From contig DDSR01000359.1 in NCBI GenBank assembly GCA_002343455.1, positions 1-17,921 of the forward strand: a DNA stretch of 17,921 nucleotides, in the 5' to 3' direction. Below the pieces are notes generated by a model. The model was not told the origin of the DNA. It saw nothing but the letters and a program-made list of their open reading frames with translations, and made no database searches. The DNA comes from Deltaproteobacteria bacterium UBA2385. Lineage in GTDB: Bacteria; Myxococcota_A; UBA796; UBA2385. A program made the translations under genes and the position numbers. Positions 6,779 to 13,903 of this stretch are shown here, piece after piece (within the stretch, counting starts at the first letter, position 1; each line of letters begins with the position of its first letter).

Positions 6779-7879
6779 GTGGCGTATGCCTTCGGCCGGT
6801 TCGATGAGCCGCATGCCTGGCTGATCCGTGGTCTCGTGGAGTATGGGTGGACTGATCTCTCCTCCTCCGGAGGAAGGATTCCGCCGGGTCGCTTCGGCGG
6901 CATGGAGCTGGTGCGCTTTCGCGACAGCAACGGCCGAGACGGGATTCACCTGCTGATCAACGCCTCGGCCGGCAACCAGGTGGTCGTCGAGGACGGGGTC
7001 TACGACTTCACGGCCCGCTGCACGCACCGCGACGGCCAGTGGATGGTCGCCGTGCGCAGCGTCGAGGCGAACTTCCTCCAGGAGTTCCCCTACGACCCCC
7101 AGAACCCCAGCTGGGTGGCCGGCTACGTCCACCAGGCCCTGATGGCCTACGTGCCGCAGTTCGTCCAGTGGCGCCTGGGCGGAGGCGAGCTCTCCTGGGC
7201 CCAACGCAAGGGCCTGCCCGAGATCCCTGGGGAGCCCTGTAGCGCCGACCTGACCCGCTTCCTCGACGAGCTGCTGCGGATGCGGCGGCCGCTGGACGCC
7301 GGCCCTGTCGAGGGCTGGTGGATGAACCAGACCTCGGCACCTCCCCCCCAGGGCCACGCCCCTGCGCCGGGCTCGCAGCCTGCAGGAGCCCTCGGCAAGA
7401 ACACGCCGATCGCCGTGGCCGGTCGCATCGCCGCGGGTGGCAACTCCACCACCGAGCGGGCCATGGCGAAGGCCGGCCCCGCCGGCAAGGCCCTGCTCGG
7501 CGCCAGCTCCGCGCTCTGCATCGTCGGCGTGGTCTCCCTGGTCAACGCCCTGCTGACCGTGGTCCTCTTCTTCCTGGACCGGCCCGCCGCCCTCACCGGC
7601 AGCGCTTGCTTCGGCCTCTCCTTCCTGGTCTTCGGCATCCTGGGCATCCTGGGCGGACAGCGGCTCTCCCGCCTCAGCCCCAGCTTCCTGCCTTGGGCCG
7701 GCGTCGCCGGGAACCTGGCGCTGCCGCCGCTGCTGGGCATCTCGATGCTCTTCATCGACCCGGTCTGCTGCGCGATGGTCGGGCCGCTGCTGCTCAACGT
7801 GCCGATCGCCCTCTACGCCCTGGCCACCCTGGTCAACAGCGATGTGGTGAAGGCGCGCGCGGATCTCGCCGGTCGCTGA
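6779..7879 (+). CDS. Membrane protein of unknown function with soluble N-terminal domain
   Basis: The 366-aa product has an N-terminal soluble region (residues 1-180) rich in aromatic residues, with beta-prone segments such as GIHLLINASAGNQVVVEDGVYDF. A Pro/Gly/Ala-rich linker follows (about 185-235), then four predicted membrane helices near 240-266, 271-293, 303-326 and 331-353. I do not recognise a family or an active site. GTG 6779 is chosen because AGGAG (6767-6771) lies seven bases upstream. The gene sits between a hairpin and glyQ (36 bp downstream). It could share the transcript of the small membrane protein if the hairpin is read through. Both have unknown function and may act together in the inner membrane. 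Confidence 0.75.
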   Translation: MAYAFGRFDEPHAWLIRGLVEYGWTDLSSSGGRIPPGRFGGMELVRFRDSNGRDGIHLLINASAGNQVVVEDGVYDFTARCTHRDGQWMVAVRSVEANFLQEFPYDPQNPSWVAGYVHQALMAYVPQFVQWRLGGGELSWAQRKGLPEIPGEPCSADLTRFLDELLRMRRPLDAGPVEGWWMNQTSAPPPQGHAPAPGSQPAGALGKNTPIAVAGRIAAGGNSTTERAMAKAGPAGKALLGASSALCIVGVVSLVNALLTVVLFFLDRPAALTGSACFGLSFLVFGILGILGGQRLSRLSPSFLPWAGVAGNLALPPLLGISMLFIDPVCCAMVGPLLLNVPIALYALATLVNSDVVKARADLAGR

Positions 7880-7915
7880 GTTAGGCCCGCCAGCCACCAC
7901 TCGGGCGAGGCTTCC

Positions 7916-8776
7916 GTGACCTTCCAGGAACTCATCCTCCAGCTTCAGCGCTACTGGGGCGAGCAGGGCTGCGCCATCCTGCAGCCCCTCGACACCGAGG
8001 TCGGCGCGGGCACCTTCCACCCGGCGACCTTCTTGCGATCGCTGGGTCCCAAGCCCTGGCGCGCCGCCTATGTGCAGCCCTGCCGCCGCCCCGGCGACGC
8101 CCGCTACGGCGACAACCCCAACCGCCTCGGCCACTACTACCAGTTCCAGGTGGTGATGAAGCCGGCGCCCGCCGACGTGCAGGAGCTCTACATCGGCTCG
8201 CTGCGGGCGATCGGCATCGACCTCTCCAAGCACGATCTGCGCTTCGTCGAGGACAACTGGGAGAGCCCGACCCTGGGCGCCTGGGGCCTGGGCTGGGAGG
8301 TCTGGCTGGATGGCATGGAGTGTACCCAGTACACCTACTTCCAGCAGGTCGCCGGCTACGAGCTGGACCCGATCACGGTCGAGCTGACCTACGGCCTGGA
8401 GCGGCTGGCGATGTACCTGCAGGGGGTGGACAACGTCTACGACCTGGTCTGGGTCCAGGGCCCCGACGGCCCCCTGACCTACCGCGAGGTCTACCACCGC
8501 AACGAGGTCGAGCAGTCCCGCTACAACTTCGAGCTGGCCGACACCGAGCTGCTGGTGCGCTGGTTCGAGGGCTGCGAGAAGGAGTGCCGCGCCCTGGCCG
8601 CCGCCGGGCTGGCCCTGCCCGCCTACGACCAGTGCATGAAGGCCAGCCACACCTTCAACCTGCTGGACGCCCGCGGCGCCATCAGCGTCGCCGAGCGGGC
8701 CCGCTTCATCGGCCGGGTTCGTGACCTGGCCTTGCTCTCGGCCCACACCTGGATGGGCGAAGAGGCCTCCAAATGA
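7916..8776 (+). CDS. glyQ: Glycyl-tRNA synthetase, alpha subunit
   Basis: The alpha subunit of the heterotetrameric bacterial GlyRS carries the class II catalytic core that activates glycine with ATP. The start [18 protein letters not shown] and the stretches [46 protein letters not shown] and [20 protein letters not shown] are diagnostic. Length (286 aa) is normal. GTG 7916 gives the expected N-terminus and has GAGG at 7907-7910. The stop overlaps the start of glyS (ATGA), as expected for equimolar subunits. No T-box or other leader structure is seen in the 36-bp upstream gap. Confidence 0.97.
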   Translation: MTFQELILQLQRYWGEQGCAILQPLDTEVGAGTFHPATFLRSLGPKPWRAAYVQPCRRPGDARYGDNPNRLGHYYQFQVVMKPAPADVQELYIGSLRAIGIDLSKHDLRFVEDNWESPTLGAWGLGWEVWLDGMECTQYTYFQQVAGYELDPITVELTYGLERLAMYLQGVDNVYDLVWVQGPDGPLTYREVYHRNEVEQSRYNFELADTELLVRWFEGCEKECRALAAAGLALPAYDQCMKASHTFNLLDARGAISVAERARFIGRVRDLALLSAHTWMGEEASK

Positions 8777-10854
8777 GCACCACCGCACCCCTCTTCATCG
8801 CCATCCGCTGCGAGGAGCTGCCCGCCCGGCTGGTCTCCTCGGCCGCCGAGCAGCTCTCCGCGGGCCTGCTGGCCCTGCTCTCCGGCATCGATCACGGCCC
8901 GGCCCGGATCTGGGCCACCCCCCGCCGCATCGCGGTGGAGATCGAGGCCGTCGCCCTGCTGCGCCCCGGCTCCGAGCAGCTCCTGACCGGCCCGGCCGCC
9001 TCGGTCGCCTTCAAGGACGGGCAGCCGACCGCAGCGGCGATCGGCTTCGCCCGCGGCAAGGGCCTGCCCCCCGAGGCGATCGAGATCGTCGAGGGCCCCA
9101 AGGGCCCGGTCATCGCCGTACGCGTGAAGCAAGGCGGCGAGCGGATCGTCGACCTGGTGGCCGCGAAGCTCGACAGCATCGTCCAGGGGATGAAGTTCCC
9201 GGTGGGCATGCGCTGGCAGCCCGGTGGCCCGCGCTGGGCCCGGCCGGTGCACGGCCTGATCGCCCTGCACGGCGATCAGCTCATCCCCGCCACGGTGCTG
9301 GGCATCGCCGCTGGCCGCTCCACCGTCGGCCACCGCCTGCAGCCCGAGCCCTTCGAGGTGGACTCGGCCGCCGCCTGGGTGGAGGGCCTGCGCGAGCGCT
9401 TCGTCGAGCCCGACCGGGCGAGCCGACGCGAGCGGATCGCGCAGCAGCTCCGCGAGGCCGCCGCCGAGCTCGGCGCCCGCATCGAGGTCGATGCCGCCCT
9501 GCTGGAGGAGGTGACCGACCTCGTCGAGTGGCCGGTGGTCGTGGCCTGCGCCTTCGATCCCGAGCTGCTGGACCTGCCCCCGCGCCTGCTGGTCGAGTCC
9601 ATGCGGGTACACCAGCGGGTCTTCCCGCTCTGGCGCGCAGAGGGGCAGGGCCTCGATCACAACTTCCTGGCCGTCAGCAACCACCCCCGGGCCCACGAGC
9701 CGCGCACCCGCGACACCATCGCCACCGGCAACGCCCGGGTCATCGGCGCCCGCTTCCACGACGCCCGCTTCTTCTACGCCGAGGACCGCCGCAAGCCCTT
9801 GCTGGCCCACGACGAGCGCCTCGTCCGCATGCAGTGGATCCGCGACGGCGGCACAATGCGCGACAAGGCCGTGCGGATCAGCGCCCTCGCTCGCCGGCTG
9901 GCCCCCGCCCTGGGCGCGGACCCCGACCAGGCCGAGCGCGCCGGGCGGCTCTGCAAGGCCGACCTCAGCACCCAGATGGTCGGCGAGTTCCCCGAGCTGC
10001 AAGGCCACGTCGGGCGCCTGCTGGCCCGCTTCGAGGGCGAGCCCGAGGCCGTCGCCCTGGCGATCGAGGAGCACTACCTGCCGCGCGGGGCGTCGGACGG
10101 GCTGCCCACCTCGCCCGCCGGCCGCGCCCTGGCCCTGGCCGACCGGCTGGACACGCTCGCCGGCTGCTTCGCGGCGGGCATCCGCCTCAAGGGCAGCAGC
10201 GATCCCCTCGGCCTGCGCCGGGCCGCTCATGGCCTCCTCCAGCTCCTGCTGGACGCCGGCCTGCGCCAGCTCCCCGAGCCGCTCTTCGCCCTGGCGCTGG
10301 ACGGCCTGGGCCCCGAGCTCACCCGCCGCTCGCCGCGGGACGAGGCCCTCTCCGACCTGGTCGAGTTCTGCCTCGCCCGGCTGCAGGCCCTGCTGCGCGA
10401 AGAGGCCGACAAGGGCGTGGTCGACGCGGTGCTCGGCTCCGGGGGCGAGCGGGACCCCCTCGCCCTGCGGGCCCGGGTCCGGGCGATGGCCGAGCTGGCG
10501 AAGAGCCCCGAGTTCGGGCCGCTGAAGGTCACCTTCAAGCGGGTGATGGGCCTCACGCGCGATCACGACGACCCCCGCTACGATCCCGCCGCGCTGAGCG
10601 AGCCCGTCGAGCAGGCCCTGCACGCCGCCCTGGAGCAGGTCCGGCCGCGAGCCCGCCAGGCCGCCGCCGCCCTGGACTACGGCGAGGCCCTGCGCGCGCT
10701 GGTCGATCTGAAGGACCCGGTGGACGAGCTCTTCGTCGGGGTCATGGTGGTCTCTCCCGACGAGGACCTGAGGCGGCGGCGCCTGGGGCTGCTACGTTCC
10801 GTGGCAGACGAGTTCAACCGCGTGGCCGACTTCACCCAGCTCTCGGCCGACTGA
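8773..10854 (+). CDS. glyS: Glycyl-tRNA synthetase, beta subunit
   Basis: The 693-aa beta subunit binds and positions tRNA-Gly and completes the enzyme with GlyQ. Family hallmarks are the N-terminal [11 protein letters not shown], the central KFPVGMRW, and the HD-like region [21 protein letters not shown] followed by [25 protein letters not shown] and [16 protein letters not shown]. The C-terminus carries the anticodon-binding-type helical domain, ending in [12 protein letters not shown]. Length is typical. Its ATG overlaps the glyQ stop. A short gap then leads to the cyclic-nucleotide-fold gene, which could be read from the same transcript. Confidence 0.97.
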   Translation: MSTTAPLFIAIRCEELPARLVSSAAEQLSAGLLALLSGIDHGPARIWATPRRIAVEIEAVALLRPGSEQLLTGPAASVAFKDGQPTAAAIGFARGKGLPPEAIEIVEGPKGPVIAVRVKQGGERIVDLVAAKLDSIVQGMKFPVGMRWQPGGPRWARPVHGLIALHGDQLIPATVLGIAAGRSTVGHRLQPEPFEVDSAAAWVEGLRERFVEPDRASRRERIAQQLREAAAELGARIEVDAALLEEVTDLVEWPVVVACAFDPELLDLPPRLLVESMRVHQRVFPLWRAEGQGLDHNFLAVSNHPRAHEPRTRDTIATGNARVIGARFHDARFFYAEDRRKPLLAHDERLVRMQWIRDGGTMRDKAVRISALARRLAPALGADPDQAERAGRLCKADLSTQMVGEFPELQGHVGRLLARFEGEPEAVALAIEEHYLPRGASDGLPTSPAGRALALADRLDTLAGCFAAGIRLKGSSDPLGLRRAAHGLLQLLLDAGLRQLPEPLFALALDGLGPELTRRSPRDEALSDLVEFCLARLQALLREEADKGVVDAVLGSGGERDPLALRARVRAMAELAKSPEFGPLKVTFKRVMGLTRDHDDPRYDPAALSEPVEQALHAALEQVRPRARQAAAALDYGEALRALVDLKDPVDELFVGVMVVSPDEDLRRRRLGLLRSVADEFNRVADFTQLSAD

Positions 10855-10868
10855 CCCTAGGAAACGCC

Positions 10869-11363
10869 ATGCTCACCCTCAGCGACCGCGCAGCCCTGAC
10901 CGGTGTCCCCCTCTTCGCGGACTTCGACAAGAGCGAGCTGGCGACGATCGCGCGCTACATGGACGCCGAAGACTACGCCGCCGGGCAGGTGGTGATCTGG
11001 AGCGGCAGCGAGAACCGCTCGCTGTACGTGCTGCTCGGCGGCACCGCCGTGGTGACCATCCAGATCAAGGGCGAGGTCGAGAGCGTGCTCGCCCGGCTGG
11101 AGGCGGGGGCCCACTTCGGCGAGCTGACCTTCATCGACGGCAAGCCGGCCGCGGGCAACGTCACCGCCGAGCACCCCTGCCGGATCGTGAGCATCCCCCT
11201 GGCGCAGATGCACAAGCTGCACGACGAGCAGAGCGTCATCTTCGGCAAGCTGTCCTGGGCGATGCTGCGCGACCTCGCGGCCAAGCTGCGGCTGACCAAC
11301 GAGAAGGTCCACGACGCGGTCCAGTGGGGCCTGGATGCCGCGCAGATCGACCCTACGGGCTGA
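10869..11363 (+). CDS. Stand-alone cyclic-nucleotide-binding-fold protein, phosphate-binding Arg missing
   Basis: The 164-aa protein is a single CRP/PKA-type cNMP-binding domain (residues about 10-120) with two C-terminal helices and no helix-turn-helix, so it is not a CRP-like transcription factor. The beta-roll is clear (FADFDKSELATIARYMD; GQVVIWSGSENRSLYVLLGG; HFGELTFIDG). FGE at 83-85 is present, but the phosphate-binding cassette, which normally reads PRA(A/S)T, reads PAAGN at 93-98 here. The Arg that contacts the cyclic phosphate is Ala95, so canonical cAMP binding is doubtful. AGGA at 10859-10862 supports ATG 10869. It follows glyS by 14 bp and converges on the M50 protease gene with 5 bp between the stops. 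Confidence 0.85.
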   Translation: MLTLSDRAALTGVPLFADFDKSELATIARYMDAEDYAAGQVVIWSGSENRSLYVLLGGTAVVTIQIKGEVESVLARLEAGAHFGELTFIDGKPAAGNVTAEHPCRIVSIPLAQMHKLHDEQSVIFGKLSWAMLRDLAAKLRLTNEKVHDAVQWGLDAAQIDPTG

Positions 11364-11381
11364 TCACCCTACGGGCTGATC
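11351..11381. repeat. 15-bp tandem duplication spanning both convergent stop codons
   Basis: The 15-mer CCCTACGGGCTGATC occurs at 11351-11365 and again at 11367-11381, one base apart. The first copy supplies the stop (TGA 11361-11363) of the cNMP-fold gene. The second copy, read on the minus strand, supplies the stop (TAG, 11371-11369) of the M50 gene. No terminator hairpin is visible between these convergent genes. Confidence 0.9.
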
Positions 11382-12571
11382 GGAGCGGTCGGCCAGAGCG
11401 CCCAGGCCAGCACCGCCAGGGCCGCCGCCCAGCTCACCACGAAGCCGGCCAGGAAGAGGGAGGTCGGCAGCGGCGGGGCCTCCAGGACCGGGGGGCGGCG
11501 GAGGACCAGGGAGCTCACCCGAGCCCAGCTGCGGCTGCGCAGGACGGTGGTGCGCAGCGCCTCGGAGAGGGCCTGGTAGCCGTCCTCCTGGAAGCCGTGG
11601 AAGGGCCAGGCCGTGAAGAGCGCCAGCGCCACGTTGACGTCGGCGACCAGCACCAGGCTGGCGCGCAGGGCGACCGGCGGAAGCAGCAGCGCCAGCCCGG
11701 TCGCCACGGCCGCGACGACCAGGTTGCAGAGCGGGCCGGCCAGGTCGACGGCGATCCGCGCGCGACGGGTGCTCATGTACATGTCGGTGACGTCGACGTA
11801 GAGCGAGGGCAGGAGGTAGTCGCGCAAGGTGAAGCCGACCGCCTTGACGCGCCGGCCGTTGGCCTTGCAGGCCAGGGCGTGGGCGAGCTCGTGGACCGCC
11901 ATGAAGAGGGGGAGGCAGAGGGCGAAGGCCAGCGCCCAGGCCCAGGGCCCGAGCGGGGCGGCGCTGAGGTGGCCGCCGAGGCGAGCGAGCGCCCAGACCA
12001 GCAGCCCGATCCCGCCCAGCAGCGCCAGGGGCAGCGGGGCCCGGCGTGAGAAGAGCGGCCGCAGGCGGCGATGCAGGCGGGCGAAGGCCGCGTCGACCTC
12101 CACCCAGCGATGGTCGAACTCGGCGATCGCCCGGGCGAGGCTCTGGACCCGCTCGCCGGCGAAGCCGCCGCGGGTGCGCAGCAGGCGCGACTCATGCTCG
12201 TGGACGAGGCCCGCGGACCGCAGCCGGGCGAGGCAGCGGCGGATCTCGTCGAAGTCGTAGCGACCGTACTCGAAGACCATCGCCGTCGCGAGGTCCTGGA
12301 TGCTGTGCTTGCCGTCCATGCGCTGCCAGATGCCGTACTCGGCCTCGGTCAGCTGCACATGCGCCTCGCCCTCGTGGAGGCGCAGGACGAACAGGCGCCC
12401 GGTCGCCTCCTCCAGGGCGTTGACCTCGGCGACGGCCTCGACCCGGGCCCGCGGGCGCAGCTTCAGGAAGACCCGGTCGGCGGGCAGCACCTTCAGCTCG
12501 AAGCCGGCGCCTTCGGCACCCGAACGGCGGATGAGCAGCTCGAGGCCGGGGCGCTTGGAGGGGGGAGGCAT
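11369..12571 (-). CDS. Membrane M50 metalloprotease with N-terminal PqqD-like domain
   Basis: A 400-aa site-2-protease-type protein. Residues about 70-126 form a PqqD-like winged helix (VQLTEAEYGIWQRMDGKHS, then RRCLARLRSAGLV). PqqD-like domains (RREs) bind leader peptides in several RiPP systems. Membrane helices follow from about residue 180. The zinc motif HELAH lies at 227-231 and the third ligand is probably Asp330 in FQEDG. Such 'putative peptide zinc metalloproteases' accompany peptide-modification clusters and are thought to process or export peptides. It is the only minus-strand gene, divergent from the isoprenoid-enzyme gene with 35 bp between starts. ATG 12571 has no Shine-Dalgarno sequence; a GATACT element 8 bases upstream leaves a leaderless mRNA possible. 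Family assignment is strong; the substrate is inferred. Confidence 0.88.
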   Translation of the reverse strand: MPPPSKRPGLELLIRRSGAEGAGFELKVLPADRVFLKLRPRARVEAVAEVNALEEATGRLFVLRLHEGEAHVQLTEAEYGIWQRMDGKHSIQDLATAMVFEYGRYDFDEIRRCLARLRSAGLVHEHESRLLRTRGGFAGERVQSLARAIAEFDHRWVEVDAAFARLHRRLRPLFSRRAPLPLALLGGIGLLVWALARLGGHLSAAPLGPWAWALAFALCLPLFMAVHELAHALACKANGRRVKAVGFTLRDYLLPSLYVDVTDMYMSTRRARIAVDLAGPLCNLVVAAVATGLALLLPPVALRASLVLVADVNVALALFTAWPFHGFQEDGYQALSEALRTTVLRSRSWARVSSLVLRRPPVLEAPPLPTSLFLAGFVVSWAAALAVLAWALWPTAPISP

Positions 12572-12606
12572 CGCGGCGGAGTATCATCGAAAGGAGGAGG
12601 TCCCGC
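12572..12606. promoter_or_regulatory. 35-bp divergent start region
   Basis: This gap separates the ATGs of the minus-strand protease and the plus-strand isoprenoid-enzyme gene. The + strand has a near-perfect ribosome binding site (AAGGAGGAGG, 12591-12600). The minus strand has no ribosome binding site but has GATACT at 12585-12580. The gap is too short for two complete promoters, so control elements must extend into the flanking coding sequence. Confidence 0.5.
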
Positions 12607-13557
12607 ATGCCCGACACCGGCCCGGGAGAGGAGGCGGAGGTGCACCGCCAGCGCGAGGCCCTCGACGCCCTCGACGCCTGGGGCGCCGGGCTGGCTGCGC
12701 CCCTTCGCGAGGCCTGGGCAGGGCTGGCCGAGGGGCTTCGCCTGCGCGAGGGGCGCGGCTATTTCCTGCACCCGCTGGCCCTGCCGGTGATCCAGCTGCC
12801 ACTCTGGCTGGCTGCCGGCCGGCCTCCCATCACCGACGGCAGGGTGAGCGCGGCCATCCACGCGGCGGTGGCCGGCTACCTGCATGTGCGGGTGCAGGAC
12901 GACCTGCTCGACGAGGGCCGGGGGCTGGACCGGCGAAGCGACGGGCGGGCGCTGATGCTGGCTGAGGCGCTGCTGGCCCGTCACCACCGTCTGCTGGTCG
13001 AGGCCAGCGAGGGCAGCGCCGGGCTGGCCGCCCTGGCCGAGGAGCGCTGGACCGCCTACGCCCAGGCCATGGCCCTGGAGGTCGAGCTCGTCGGCGATGA
13101 GGCTCGGGCACCGATCGACGAGGCGGTCTTCGAGCGCCTGCTCGACCGCAGCGCGCCGCTGCTCTTGCCGCCGGCCGCCCTGCTCGCCCCGAGGCTGGCC
13201 TCGGGACCGGGCGAGCTCGCCGATCTGACGGAGCTCTGTCGGGAGCTGGCGCGCAGCCACCAGCTCTTCACCGACGCGATCGACGCCGAGCGAGACCTGC
13301 GCAACGGCAACCGCAGCTTCGTCCTGGACCGCCTGGGCGCCGCTGACGGCGTCGGGAGGGTCCGCCAGCGGCTGTACGCCGAGGGAGGCCTCGACGCGGT
13401 CATGGCCGAGGCCCACGCCGCGCTGGACCGGGCCATGGAGGCCGCCGCGCGGCTGGGGCTGTCCGGCGCCCGCCCCTGGGCGGACGCCCGCCGTCAGACG
13501 ATGGAGCAGGTGCGCCAGCGGGCCTTCGAGGGCTTCTTCCGCAGCCTGCTGGGCTGA
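12607..13557 (+). CDS. Class I isoprenoid-synthase-like enzyme
   Basis: The 316-aa, all-helical protein looks like a member of the trans-isoprenyl diphosphate synthase/terpene synthase fold. The first Asp-rich motif is clear: QDDLLDE with Asp98, Asp99 and Asp102, preceded by the helix AAVAGYLHVRV. The second metal site is atypical, DAIDAERDLRNGNRSF with Asp223, Asp226 and Asp230, closer to squalene/phytoene-synthase-like DxxxD patterns than to the DDxxD of chain-elongation enzymes. It therefore probably acts on a prenyl diphosphate, but chain elongation, condensation and peptide or small-molecule prenylation are all open. The ribosome binding site is excellent. The NHLP-like peptide and squalene-cyclase-like genes lie just downstream, suggesting a shared pathway. 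Confidence 0.72.
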   Translation: MPDTGPGEEAEVHRQREALDALDAWGAGLAAPLREAWAGLAEGLRLREGRGYFLHPLALPVIQLPLWLAAGRPPITDGRVSAAIHAAVAGYLHVRVQDDLLDEGRGLDRRSDGRALMLAEALLARHHRLLVEASEGSAGLAALAEERWTAYAQAMALEVELVGDEARAPIDEAVFERLLDRSAPLLLPPAALLAPRLASGPGELADLTELCRELARSHQLFTDAIDAERDLRNGNRSFVLDRLGAADGVGRVRQRLYAEGGLDAVMAEAHAALDRAMEAAARLGLSGARPWADARRQTMEQVRQRAFEGFFRSLLG

Positions 13558-13580
13558 GAGCCCCGCTGGACCGTCCACCG

Positions 13581-13635
13581 ACAGATCTCGAATTTCACAA
13601 ACTCTGGCATCACAACGACCCCCTGCGGCTACACT
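13581..13635 (+). promoter_or_regulatory. Possible promoter for the leader-peptide gene
   Basis: The 129-bp gap 13558-13686 holds a locally AT-richer patch (13588-13602) and a reasonable -10 element TACACT at 13630-13635. No good -35 is found at 16-18 bp and no sigma-54 spacing fits. The evidence is the composition dip and the -10 only. Confidence 0.28.
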
Positions 13636-13660
13636 GATGGGCAGGACGGGTTCCAACAAG

Positions 13661-13674
13661 CCCCGGTGGCGGGG
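13661..13674 (+). other. Small hairpin just upstream of the leader-peptide RBS
   Basis: CCCCG (13661-13665) pairs with CGGGG (13670-13674) around a GTGG loop, directly before the AAGGGAGG ribosome binding site at 13675-13682. It could tune access to the ribosome binding site or protect the 5' end. It also contains the alternative upstream GTG (13666), making that a poor start choice. Confidence 0.35.
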
Positions 13675-13686
13675 AAGGGAGGCAAC

Positions 13687-13899
13687 ATGGCTGGAAAGGA
13701 AGAGCTCATCGGTCGCGCGGTCATCGACGCGGATTTCCGGGCGCGGCTGCTGGCCGACCCGCAGGGCACCATCGAGGCCGAGGGCTTCGAGGTCGAGCCC
13801 GAGCTGATCAACCAGCTCAAGGCCATGGACCCGGTCGCAGCCGAAGCGGCCGCCCGCGGCCTGGACCAGGCCTTCGCCGAGCGCAAGGCCGCGAGCTAA
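13687..13899 (+). CDS. NHLP-clan-like peptide, possible RiPP precursor
   Basis: A 70-aa acidic helical peptide. DFRARLLADPQGTIEAEGFEV (residues 16-36) has the typical NHLP/nitrile-hydratase-alpha-like leader pattern (F-x-x-x-L-x-x-D-P-x(5)-E-G). The part after it (ELINQLKAMDPVAAEAAARGL) resembles small NHLP-clan peptides of the Os1348/Franean1_4349 type. ATG 13687 has AAGGGAGG at 13675-13682; GTG 13666 would add seven residues but lies in a hairpin. There is no Cys, and after the leader only Ser70 is a hydroxylated residue, with no Gly-Gly site. A lanthipeptide or thiazole product is unlikely. It could carry another modification or serve as a scaffold or carrier. It lies four bases before the cyclase-like gene. 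The leader-type match is clear; precursor status is inferred. Confidence 0.72.
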   Translation: MAGKEELIGRAVIDADFRARLLADPQGTIEAEGFEVEPELINQLKAMDPVAAEAAARGLDQAFAERKAAS

Positions 13900-13903
13900 G
13901 CCC

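Noticed and set aside
8721..11363. 880-codon + strand frame suggesting a fusion to the cNMP-fold domain
   Set aside because: The first 700 codons are an Arg/Pro/Ala-rich out-of-frame reading of glyS. The real gene starts at ATG 10869, which has its own ribosome binding site.
11324..12049. 241-codon + strand frame opposite the M50 protease
   Set aside because: Low-complexity Gln/Gly/Glu/Arg translation opposite an intact HELAH metalloprotease.
13550..13563. GGGCT-gag-AGCCC stem at the end of the isoprenoid-enzyme gene as a terminator
   Set aside because: Only five base pairs, overlaps the stop codon and has no T-run.
13605..13626. Sigma-54 promoter before the leader peptide (TGGCAT ... CTGC)
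   Set aside because: The GG-to-GC spacing is about 17 bp, not the required 10.
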